Of a DNA stretch of 12,101 bases, positions 5,729-12,101 are shown piece by piece (position 1 is the stretch's first letter; each line of letters opens with the position of its first letter). The notes beneath the pieces are model-generated. The model had not been told where the DNA came from and did not search any database. It saw only the letters and a program-made list of their open reading frames with translations. The stretch is from Desulfuromonadales bacterium. GTDB lineage: Bacteria; Desulfobacterota; Desulfuromonadia; Desulfuromonadales; UBA2294. The DNA is taken from contig JACUTX010000059.1 in NCBI GenBank assembly GCA_014859615.1, positions 1 to 12,101 on the forward strand, in the 5' to 3' direction. The position numbers were made by a program, and so were the translations under genes.

Positions 5729-6304
5729 TTAATCGGTCGGTTCCAAACGCGCACCGGCAGTACGCATTTTCTTTCGTGCTTCCTCGCCGGCAGCGATCGT
5801 CACCGGCCGGGTCGCATCGGTTATCAGCACCACCTCGAAGCCTTCTCTACATCCATCAAGAACTGTCGCCAGCACGCATACATCCTCAGCGAGGCCGCCA
5901 ACAAATAGTCGTTGGACGTCGTCATTGCGTAGTTGATCGGCAAGACCGGTCTGATCGAAAGTCGAGTTTTGGTCCTGATCAAAGCGCACGCCCTTGGTTA
6001 CTTTGATTGCCGATTCCGGGACCTGCAAGTTTGGGTGAAAGCGCGCTCCGTCGCTATCCTGAATGCAGTGTGGAGGCCAGAGTCCGCCCCGTTGTTTAAA
6101 ACTGGGGTGGTTAAGCGGATGCCAATCACGTGAAACGTAGACCGGCAACTCCTTGGTGATCGCTGTATTAATCCAGCGATTAAGGATGGGAACAACCTTG
6201 TCGCCATCTTCGATCGGCAGTGCGCCGCCCGGACAGAAATCTTTTTGCACATCGACAATGATCAGAGCATCACCACGCTGCAAGGTCTCTTCGATATCGG
6301 CCAT
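5729..6304 (-). CDS. pncA: Nicotinamidase (PncA)
   Basis: PncA hydrolyses nicotinamide to nicotinate and ammonia, the first step of the deamidating NAD salvage route. The protein has 191 residues of the cysteine-hydrolase/isochorismatase fold. The catalytic triad is Asp18 (IIVDVQKDF), Lys104 and Cys143 (AEDVCVLAT). Metal ligands Asp60 and His62 (SRDWH) and His79 (WPPHC) mark a true nicotinamidase rather than an isochorismatase. GGAGG lies six bases before the ATG. It is the last gene of the macrodomain-pncB-pncA operon, 31 bases after pncB, whose product nicotinate is the substrate of PncB. No clear terminator was found downstream. Confidence 0.95.
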   Translation of the reverse strand: MADIEETLQRGDALIIVDVQKDFCPGGALPIEDGDKVVPILNRWINTAITKELPVYVSRDWHPLNHPSFKQRGGLWPPHCIQDSDGARFHPNLQVPESAIKVTKGVRFDQDQNSTFDQTGLADQLRNDDVQRLFVGGLAEDVCVLATVLDGCREGFEVVLITDATRPVTIAAGEEARKKMRTAGARLEPTD

Positions 6305-6335
6305 AGAATTCCTCCATCAATTTACGGCTGGAACG

Positions 6336-7673
6336 TCACACCACCTGCACCCGATCTTTAATTTCTTTCTGGTGCCTGGATAATTCAGGACTGACTTCCA
6401 CAGGATACGGCGGTTCGGCCGGGGTGATGGCACGAATACGGTCAGGAAGACGAGCGGTCTGTCGGCCAGCATAGGCGCGCGCTGCTTCGAGTTCCACACG
6501 GCCGGCGGCCAGGCGCTCGCCATTTCGCATCACCGCCTCAAGTAGCGGCCGCCCCGGGAGTTGTTCATCCGCCTGTGCTACCACGTCACGGATATCATTC
6601 TCATTCTCGCTCATCCGGAAAATTTGTTTGCGCCCCGGCAGGATCGGCTTTCCGGGGCTCAACTTCAAGCGGCCCCTGCCCGCGTATTCACAAAGCTTGT
6701 AGGCAATATCCAGATCCGGGGCATCTTTAGAAACGCCCATGCTGGTACCAACACCAAAACCATCAATGGGGGCTCCTGCAGAGACGAGCGCTGTGATCTT
6801 CTCTTCATTAAGTCCCCCGCTGGCAAATATCCCGACCCGGCCTAACCCTGCCTGATCGAGCAGCCCGCGCACTTTTCTGGAGAGGTCGAGCAGGTCTCCT
6901 GAATCGAGGCGTACAGCGCTGACGTTGAATTGTTTTCCCATTGTGGTCGCCAGTTCGATAACCGTGCGAACACCCTGTAGTGTGTCGTAGGTATCGACCA
7001 GCAGCACCGTTCCTGGATAGAGTTGAATAAAGGAGCGAAAGGCTTCTTTTTCATTGTCATGAGCCTGAATATAACTGTGAGCCATGGTACCGGCGACCGG
7101 TACCTGGTGCAGCTTACCGGCAAGGACATTCGAGGTCGCGGCCACCCCGCCAATGTAAAATGCTCGTGCTGCCTTGAGGGCAGCATCTATCCCATGCATC
7201 CGCCGGGGGCCGAAATCGATCACCGGCCGCCCATTGGCCGCCATCACAACACGCTGTGCCTTGGAACTCAACACGGTCTGAACGTGGATCTGGTTCATAA
7301 CGAAGGTCTCGATAATTTGAGCTTCCAGTACAGGTGCCACAATTTCCAGAATCGGTTCATTGGCAAATATTGGCGTGCCTTCGGGGACTGCGTAGACGGT
7401 TCCACTAAAGCGAAAACTCTGCAGATGATTCAGAAAATGATCGGAGAATTTACCAAGAGAGACCAAGTAAGTAAGGTCGTCTTCAGCAAAATGCAGGTTC
7501 TCCAGATAGTCGAGCACCGAGTCCAGGCCACAGGCCAGCAAAAAATTTCGTTGCGAGGGCAGGCGGCGAACGAAGAGGCTGAAGGTGGCATCATCGGTCA
7601 TCCCTTCGTCGAAATACGCTTGAGCCATGGTCAGCTCATAAAGATCAGTAAACAGAGCGAGATTATGCGTCAT
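6336..7673 (-). CDS. pncB: Nicotinate phosphoribosyltransferase (PncB)
   Basis: PncB joins nicotinate and PRPP, driven by ATP, to give nicotinate mononucleotide, the entry point into NAD synthesis. The protein is 445 residues in the cytoplasm. Family motifs in order: ALFTDLYELTMAQAY (6-20), IDFGPRR (152-158), GTMAHSY with His199, the position of the phosphorylated histidine in the family, VRLDSGDL (254-261) and GFGVGTSMG (305-313). The start is ATG at 7671-7673, with GGAGG six bases upstream. The longer open frame to 7781 has no such support and lies within the macrodomain gene. The first 11 bases overlap the 3' end of that gene, so the ribosome binding site is inside the upstream coding sequence and translation may be coupled. 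PncA downstream argues for nicotinate rather than nicotinamide as the substrate. Confidence 0.96.
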   Translation of the reverse strand: MTHNLALFTDLYELTMAQAYFDEGMTDDATFSLFVRRLPSQRNFLLACGLDSVLDYLENLHFAEDDLTYLVSLGKFSDHFLNHLQSFRFSGTVYAVPEGTPIFANEPILEIVAPVLEAQIIETFVMNQIHVQTVLSSKAQRVVMAANGRPVIDFGPRRMHGIDAALKAARAFYIGGVAATSNVLAGKLHQVPVAGTMAHSYIQAHDNEKEAFRSFIQLYPGTVLLVDTYDTLQGVRTVIELATTMGKQFNVSAVRLDSGDLLDLSRKVRGLLDQAGLGRVGIFASGGLNEEKITALVSAGAPIDGFGVGTSMGVSKDAPDLDIAYKLCEYAGRGRLKLSPGKPILPGRKQIFRMSENENDIRDVVAQADEQLPGRPLLEAVMRNGERLAAGRVELEAARAYAGRQTARLPDRIRAITPAEPPYPVEVSPELSRHQKEIKDRVQVV

Positions 7674-8214
7674 CGTTTTCCTCCATGAGATCGACGAGAA
7701 CGTCTTCGCAAACACGGACATCCGCATGATGGAAAAGGACAAAGCGAACATATTTGACTGATGACAATCGCGGCAAAACACCGATTATTGTTTTGAATGC
7801 CACCCGTACCGCCGATTCCATCGGGTAACCAAAAGCACCGGTCGAGATGGCCGGAAAAGCAATGGACGCGATCATATTTTGCTCTGCCAGTTGGAGTGCA
7901 TTTTTATAACACGAAGCCAGCAACATATCAGAAGGCTGATCTATTCCGTAAATCGGACCGAGACAGTGAACTACATAGCGATTAGGCAGATTATGCGCAC
8001 CGGTGATCACCGCTTGTCCCGGGCGGATGGGGGCCAGCGGGCGACATTCCCTTTCCAGCCCTGGACCCGCGGCCCGATGAATCGCGCCAGCCACCCCACC
8101 GCCAATGCGCAGTTCCGCATTCGCTGCGTTTACCACGGATTCCATATCAGGCTGATGCACGATATCGCCCTGTACACACTCAAGCGTTGCTCCGTGGAGA
8201 TGTCGTTTTGTCAT
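7663..8214 (-). CDS. Macrodomain ADP-ribose hydrolase
   Basis: This 183-residue single macrodomain binds ADP-ribose. Relatives deacetylate O-acetyl-ADP-ribose or remove ADP-ribose from proteins. Visible motifs are the adenine-binding QGDIVH (15-20), SVVNAANAEL (26-35), the glycine-rich GGGVAGAIHRAAG (38-50) and the phosphate loop AISTGAFGYP (122-131). The loop reads GGGVAG rather than the GGGGVDG of MacroD/YmdB, so the MacroD catalytic Asp is absent. The form is closer to Af1521-type macrodomains, some of which remain active. AAGGAT stands about eight bases before the ATG. It is the first gene of the operon with pncB and pncA, which ties ADP-ribose metabolism to nicotinamide recycling. No DarT-like toxin gene is adjacent, so a toxin-antitoxin role is not supported. 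Confidence 0.92.
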   Translation of the reverse strand: MTKRHLHGATLECVQGDIVHQPDMESVVNAANAELRIGGGVAGAIHRAAGPGLERECRPLAPIRPGQAVITGAHNLPNRYVVHCLGPIYGIDQPSDMLLASCYKNALQLAEQNMIASIAFPAISTGAFGYPMESAVRVAFKTIIGVLPRLSSVKYVRFVLFHHADVRVCEDVLVDLMEENDDA

Positions 8215-8251
8215 GAATTCATATCCTTATGAAAATACTTGTTTTTATCAC

Positions 8252-8263
8252 TATCAAATGATA
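8252..8263. promoter_or_regulatory. Palindrome in NAD-salvage operon leader, possible operator
   Basis: TATCA-AA-TGATA is a perfect five-base inverted repeat about 37 bases before the macrodomain start codon. TATCA occurs once more just beside it (8246-8250). It could be an operator for a repressor of NAD genes, but it matches no motif that I can name with confidence, and short AT-rich palindromes arise by chance. Confidence 0.25.
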
Positions 8264-8299
8264 CGGACTCTGCACCCTGTCCGAAGACCAGTCGGAGTC

Positions 8300-8308
8300 A
8301 TTGTACCA
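8300..8308 (-). promoter_or_regulatory. Possible extended -10 promoter of the NAD-salvage operon
   Basis: The minus strand reads TGGTACAAT, an extended -10 element (TGn before TACAAT). No good -35 box lies at the usual distance. The transcript would start near 8293 and have a leader of about 79 bases containing the palindrome at 8252-8263. Confidence 0.3.
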
Positions 8309-8473
8309 CAGCAGCCAAGGGCCACTACGGCCAAAATCCAGTTAGGGCCTCCTGAAAACTACTCAAGTAACTGAAACTGTTTAATTTACTACTGTTTTTG
8401 CGCCAGAATGTGCAAAGAAATCAGATAAATACCTTTCAAACCCTTGCACGTGACAGTGGTTAGATGTATCGAA

Positions 8474-8543
8474 TCGCCGGGGTCAAATCTTGTCGCCGGG
8501 GTCAAATCTTGTCGCCGGGGTCAATCGCCGGGGTCAAATCTTG
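8474..8543 (+). repeat. Left repeat array of the REP transposase unit
   Basis: There are three full copies of the 19-base unit TCGCCGGGGTCAAATCTTG (8474-8492, 8493-8511, 8525-8543). A copy cut after 13 bases (8512-8524) lies between the second and third. The core GGGTCAAATCTTG is the reverse complement, with one change, of the CAAGACTTGACCC core on the right side of the transposase. The array therefore frames the gene in inverted orientation. Confidence 0.9.
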
Positions 8544-8575
8544 CAATCAAACATTTATATGGTAAATTTTCACTC

Positions 8576-9451
8576 ATGGCTCGACAATTACGTATTGAAT
8601 ATCCAGGCGCAGTTTATCATGTGACTTCCCGTGGCAATGCTCGGAATGCCATTTATGCCGACGATGTTGACCGGGAAAAATTTCTAAAGGTACTGCATTC
8701 CGTTGTCACCCGCTACCGCTGGTTTTGCCATGCCTACTGCCTGATGGACAACCACTATCATCTGTTGATCGAAACCCCGAATGCCAACCTGTCGCAAGGA
8801 ATGCGCCAACTCAATGGCGTTTATACCCAGAAATACAACAAACGGCACGGTTTGGTCGGTCATCTTTTGCAGGGGCGCTTCAAAGCGATAGTGGTCGAAA
8901 AGGAGAGTTATCTGCTCCAGCTCTGTCGATACATTGTCCAGAATCCGGTGGCAGCAGATATCGCTTCGACGCCTGGGGAATGGCTGTGGAGCAGTTTCCA
9001 GGCGACCTGCGGACTTGCCCCCGCACCGGAATGGTTGAGCGTTGATTGGGTTCTCAGCCAGTTCAGTGAAAATACAGATGAGGCGCGGGATCGTTACCGG
9101 GAGTTCGTCGACAAGAGGATAACGGACTTTAGCCCGTGGGATGCGTTGATCGGTCGCGTTTTTCTGGGCAAGGAAGGTTTCATCGAAAAGCTTGGGCCAC
9201 GACTCGCTGACCAGGAACAACTGGTGGAGGTTCCGAAAGAAGAACGCTTCGCCGCGAGGCCATCCCTGAGCAATCTAATGACAATGTCCCCACCAATGAG
9301 CAGATCGGAACGGGATGTAAAAACCTACCGGGCCTACCGTGATTTTGGTTATACCCTGAAAGAGATTGCAGATTTTCTGGGCGTGCATTACGCGACGGTG
9401 AGCCGGGCGATAAAAAAAGTTGAGACTCATTTGCTCGATTGCAAGACTTGA
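8576..9451 (+). CDS. REP-associated tyrosine transposase (Y1/HUH, IS200-like domain)
   Basis: This 291-residue single-strand nuclease is of the RAYT group, which is related to IS200/IS605 TnpA and acts on REP-type repeats. The N-terminus (MARQLRIEYPGAVYHVTSRGN) is typical. The HUH motif is His60-Tyr-His62 in CLMDNHYHLL. The likely nucleophile is Tyr119 in LCRYIVQNPV, the position of Tyr115 in E. coli RAYT. An extra C-terminal domain (about 250-285) contains a helix-turn-helix (YTLKEIADFLGVHYATVSRA), probably for DNA recognition. The start is ATG at 8576. The frame is open further upstream through the repeats, but homologous sequence begins here. The ribosome binding site is weak, suggesting low expression. 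The stop codon lies inside the flanking repeat (GCAAGACTTGACCC). All catalytic residues are present, so the gene appears intact. Confidence 0.93.
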   Translation: MARQLRIEYPGAVYHVTSRGNARNAIYADDVDREKFLKVLHSVVTRYRWFCHAYCLMDNHYHLLIETPNANLSQGMRQLNGVYTQKYNKRHGLVGHLLQGRFKAIVVEKESYLLQLCRYIVQNPVAADIASTPGEWLWSSFQATCGLAPAPEWLSVDWVLSQFSENTDEARDRYREFVDKRITDFSPWDALIGRVFLGKEGFIEKLGPRLADQEQLVEVPKEERFAARPSLSNLMTMSPPMSRSERDVKTYRAYRDFGYTLKEIADFLGVHYATVSRAIKKVETHLLDCKT

Positions 9452-9714
9452 CCCTGGCCGCTGACCAGGAACAACTGGTGGAGATTCCGAAAGAAGAACG
9501 CTTCGCCGCGAGGCCATCCCTGAGCAATCTAATGACAATGTCCCCACCAATGAGCAGATCGGAACGGGATGTAAAAACCTACCGGGCCTACCGTGATTTT
9601 GGTTATACCCTGAAAGAGATTGCAGATTTTCTGGGCGTGCATTACGCGACGGTGAGCCGGGCGATAAAAAAAGTTGAGACTCATTTGCTCGATTGCAAGA
9701 CTTGACCCTGGCCG
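9205..9714 (+). repeat. 254-base tandem duplication of the transposase 3' end
   Basis: Positions 9205-9460 and 9459-9714 match at an offset of 254 bases with a single difference, G at 9230 against A at 9484 (Val to Ile in frame). Each copy covers the last 80 or so codons of the transposase, its stop codon and one copy of the right repeat. The junction at 9459-9466 reads CGCTGACC, and CTGACC also occurs in the right array (9738-9743), a possible microhomology. The near-identity indicates a recent event. Confidence 0.95.
9459..9705 (+). pseudogene. Duplicated C-terminal helix-turn-helix fragment of the transposase
   Basis: This fragment repeats the last 80 or so residues of the transposase (ADQEQLVEIPKEER to HLLDCKT) with one Val-to-Ile change and no catalytic domain. 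It is in a different frame from the first copy, so it is not a fusion or readthrough product. An 88-codon open frame could be read from TTG at 9439, whose first codons come from the repeat, but there is no good ribosome binding site. If made, it would be a free DNA-binding domain able to compete with the transposase. Most likely it is a silent remnant. Confidence 0.8.
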
Positions 9715-9752
9715 TACAAGACTTGACCCTGGCCGTACTGACCCTGGCCGTA
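9696..9752 (+). repeat. Right repeat array of the REP transposase unit
   Basis: Two full 21-base units (9696-9716, 9717-9737) begin CAAGACTTGACCCTGGCC and end GTA. A third lacks the first six bases (9738-9752, CTGACCCTGGCCGTA). One more copy of the unit, without the final TA, lies inside the duplication at 9442-9460. In reverse complement the core matches the left array (GGGTCAAGTCTTG against GGGTCAAATCTTG). Confidence 0.9.
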
Positions 9753-9830
9753 CGATTCAACTATCATTCTCCTGTAATGAAGCCAGATTAAACAGATTCA
9801 AAGGATTGGACCGCATGACCATAGGCAAAG

Positions 9831-9867
9831 GGGTCTTCCATCCGATTTTAAAGATGGCGGCAGACCC
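9831..9867. other. Stem-loop downstream of hsdR
   Basis: GGGTCT (9831-9836) pairs with AGACCC (9862-9867), and inside it CCATC (9838-9842) pairs with GATGG (9853-9857), with unpaired bases between the helices. It begins 12 bases past the hsdR stop in the direction of hsdR transcription. It could protect the 3' end or help termination, but there is no U-run on the minus strand. The rest of 9753-9878 shows no gene. Confidence 0.3.
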
Positions 9868-9878
9868 GTTTGAAAAAC

Positions 9879-12101
9879 TCAACTCCACCCCTCACAAAGA
9901 ACTTCTGCCTGCTTCATCACCAATTCAACCGCCGCATCCTGTTTATCCGGCGGATACTTCCAGCGCCGGAGTGAACGCCGCACAAGATTACGCAACTTAG
10001 CGCGCACACTCTCACGCACCTGCCAATCGACCGATGTACTCCTGCGCAACTTCTCGGTAATCTCCACCGCGATCTTCTTTAAAATTTCGTCACCCAATTC
10101 CCGCACGGCGCTTTCGTTGTTGGCCAGAGCATCGTAAAAAGCAACTTCATCGGCATTCAGCCCGAGTTCTTCATCCCGTTTCAGCGCAGCCTTGAAATCC
10201 TTGGCCATCTTGATCAACTCTTCGATGACCTGCGTAGTCTCCACCGCGCGGGCGTGGTATCGGTTCAAGGTGTCCAGCAAGCGATCACCGAACTTTTTCT
10301 CCAACACCAGGTTGTTTCGGGTGTGCGCTCTGATCTCGTCACGCAGCAGCTTCTCCAGCAACTCCACCGCTAGATTCTTGCTCGTCATATTGCGCACATC
10401 GTCCATGAACTCATCGGAGAGGAGCGCGATGTTGCGTCGCTCCAGCCCAGCCATGGCAAACAGATCTTCTACCCCTTCAGCCCTGATAGCGTTATCGAGA
10501 ATCTGTTTTATGGCGCTGTTCTTCTGATCTTCAGTCAGCTTGCGACTGGTGGTGGTGTGCTTGATGATGGCCGCTTTGATGGCCGAGAAGAAAGCGAGCT
10601 CAATGCGCAGTTCATCCGCTTCATCGAGCGTTCCACACAGCGAGAAGGCTTTACCGATGGCTGCCATAACGTCCAGGAACCGTTTTTTGCCATCTTTGAG
10701 CCCGAGAATATGATTGGCCGCCAGCGGCATCAGCGGCAGGGCGTTGGTGGCGTAATCGCTATAGTCGAAATTGTGGAACATGCCGCGCAGGATGTCGATC
10801 TTTTCGAGCAGGATCGCCAGCGCCTCTTCCGCCAGAAGGGTCGGCGTCCCCTTCCCTTGTGAAGTCGCATAGATCTTGAGCGCATCTTTGAGCTCATTGG
10901 CGATACCGATATAATCGACCACCAGCCCGCCCGGTTTATCTTTAAAGACCCGGTTGACGCGAGCGATCGCCTGCATCAGGTTATGGCCACGCATCGGCTT
11001 GTCGACATACATGGTATGACAGCTCGGCGCATCGAACCCGGTCAGCCACATATCACGGACAATCACCAGCTTGAGGTCGTCCTTGACGTCCTTGAATCGT
11101 TTCTCCAGCCGCTTCTTGGTCAGTTTGTTGTAGATGTGTGGCTGCAGCAGCGGCTTGTCGGCCGCCGAGCCGGTCATGATGACCTTGATCGCACCCTTTG
11201 AAGGGTCGGCATCGTGCCAATCAGGCCGAAGTTTGATGATTTCATTATAAAGCTGCACACAGATATCACGGCTCATACAGACGATCATCGCCTTGCCGTC
11301 GAGAATTGCAGTACGGATCCCGTAATGCGCAATCAGATCCTCGGCCACCTCCTGCAAACGCGGTTTGGAGCCGACCAGCTTTTCCAGCTGCGCCCAGCGG
11401 CTCTTGACCTGCTCGCGGGCAGAGACATCCTCTTCATCCTCGATGATCTCGTCAACGTTCTTGTTCAGCTCGTCGATCTCGGTGCGGTTGATATCGAGCT
11501 TGGCCAGACGTGATTCATAGTAGATCGGCACCGTCGCCCCGTCATCCACCGCATCCTGAATATCATAAATGCTGACGTAATCGCCGAACACCGCGCGGGT
11601 GTCCTTATCTTCCATGGAGATCGGGGTGCCGGTAAAGCCGATGAACGAGGCGTTGGGGATGGCATCGCGCATGTGCTTGGCGTAGCCGTAGATGTATTGG
11701 CCGGTCTTGGTGTCGAGCTTGGCCTTGAAACCGTACTGACTGCGATGCGCCTCGTCGCTGATGACGACAATATTGCTGCGGGTGCTCAGCACCGGATGGG
11801 CGTCTTCTTCGCCGACCAGCGAGAATTTCTGCACTGTGGTAAAGAGGATCCCGCCTGACTGCCGCGCCGCCAGCAGCTCGCGCAACTCTTCGCGGCTGTC
11901 GGCTTGCACCGGGGTCTGGCGCAGCAGCTCCCGTGCATTGCTGAAGGTGGCAAAGAGCTGGCCGTCGAGATCGTTGCGGTCGGTGACGACGACGATGGTC
12001 GGGTTGTTCATCTCCGGCTGCTGCAAAAGTTTCCCGGCGTAGCAGCACATGGTGATGCTCTTGCCCGAGCCTTGCGTATGCCAGACCACACCGGCCTTGC
12101 G
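9879..12101 (-). CDS. hsdR: Type I restriction enzyme motor/nuclease subunit HsdR (partial)
   Basis: HsdR is the ATP-driven translocase and nuclease subunit of a type I restriction-modification complex (with HsdM and HsdS). The frame runs off the right edge, and 740 residues are visible out of about 1000-1050 expected. The N-terminal PD-(D/E)XK nuclease domain lies outside. Superfamily 2 helicase motifs are seen from near the edge: motif I HTQGSGKS (8-15 from the edge), motif II DEAH (116-119), motif III GFTGTP (155-160), then [12 protein letters not shown] and motif [11 protein letters not shown]. The C-terminal helical region, which contacts the methylase core, follows to the TGA at 9879-9881. 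No frameshift or stop is seen, so this part looks functional. hsdM and hsdS would be expected upstream, beyond the window. The REP transposase unit lies just downstream. Confidence 0.97.

Larger units (their letters stand above)
8215..8473. other. Intergenic region between NAD-salvage operon and REP transposase unit
   Basis: No coding sequence is supported here. The left part holds the leader of the macrodomain-pncB-pncA operon with a palindrome (8252-8263), a small stem (CGGAC 8264-8268 with GTCCG 8279-8283) and a possible extended -10 promoter (8300-8308). From about 8340 to 8473 it is AT-rich and I see no gene or clear promoter for the transposase. Confidence 0.6.
8474..9752 (+). mobile_element. 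REP-associated tyrosine transposase unit with flanking repeats
   Basis: The unit consists of the left array (8474-8543), a Y1 transposase gene (8576-9451), a duplicated 3' segment (9459-9714) and the right array (to 9752). RAYT genes of this type are usually single-copy and flanked by inverted REP-like sequences rather than classical IS ends. No target-site duplication could be identified, so the exact borders are approximate. Confidence 0.75.

Noticed and set aside
7674..7781. N-terminal extension of PncB
   Set aside because: It lies fully inside the macrodomain gene, while the ATG at 7671-7673 has a strong GGAGG and the family N-terminus.
7663..8214. DarTG-like toxin-antitoxin role of the macrodomain
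   Set aside because: No DarT-like ADP-ribosyltransferase gene is adjacent, and the neighbours are NAD salvage enzymes.
8474..8543. CRISPR array
   Set aside because: The units are directly abutting with no spacers, one is cut short, and no cas genes are nearby.
8444..8575. Longer transposase frame starting in the repeats
   Set aside because: The added residues are just translated repeat units; the conserved N-terminus MARQLRIEYPG starts at 8576.
9275..9760. Long minus-strand open frame across the duplicated transposase end
   Set aside because: It is a mirror frame of the two duplicated copies and has a repeated, protein-unlike composition.

Overview
The window looks like a stretch of chromosome from a mesophilic Gram-negative anaerobe, most likely in the Desulfuromonadales (Geobacter/Desulfuromonas relatives). 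That placement is an inference from the gene mix: a SAM-I riboswitch upstream of metX, a tRNA 2-selenouridine synthase, a DUF362 protein carrying two [4Fe-4S] ferredoxin motifs, an Rrf2 regulator, and a REP-type transposase with GGGTCAAG-type repeats. No rRNA, tRNA or CRISPR array was seen. Most genes have a good Shine-Dalgarno sequence about 6 bases before a clear start.

Left part (1-2730). mnmH (tRNA selenation) is followed after 20 bases by a 61-residue four-cysteine protein that ends in QLDLF, the consensus sliding-clamp binding pentapeptide. Converging on them from the right is metX (homoserine O-acyltransferase). Its control region can be read completely: a sigma70-type promoter (TTGACA-N17-TAGAGT), a SAM-I aptamer, an antiterminator/terminator switch, and a GTG start with a good ribosome binding site.

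Middle (2730-5730). Divergent from the metX promoter is a second strong promoter. It would make a short RNA of about 80 bases that ends in an intrinsic terminator, a candidate small RNA. Next comes an Rrf2/IscR-family regulator on the minus strand with its own promoter. A plus-strand pair follows: a membrane-anchored lipase-like alpha/beta hydrolase and a DUF362-ferredoxin protein. A REP-like inverted repeat overlaps the 3' end of the DUF362 gene.

NAD salvage block (5729-8214, minus strand). A macrodomain hydrolase, nicotinate phosphoribosyltransferase (pncB) and nicotinamidase (pncA) form a tight operon. The macrodomain and pncB overlap by 11 bases, and pncB and pncA are 31 bases apart. Together they could process both products of sirtuin-type NAD use: nicotinamide through PncA and PncB, and O-acetyl-ADP-ribose or ADP-ribose through the macrodomain.

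Right part (8474-12101). A REP-associated Y1 (HUH) transposase is framed by short repeat arrays in inverted orientation. Its last 254 bases have been tandemly duplicated with one base change, leaving an orphan helix-turn-helix fragment. Beyond it, on the minus strand, is the 3' two-thirds or so of hsdR (type I restriction motor subunit), cut by the right window edge.
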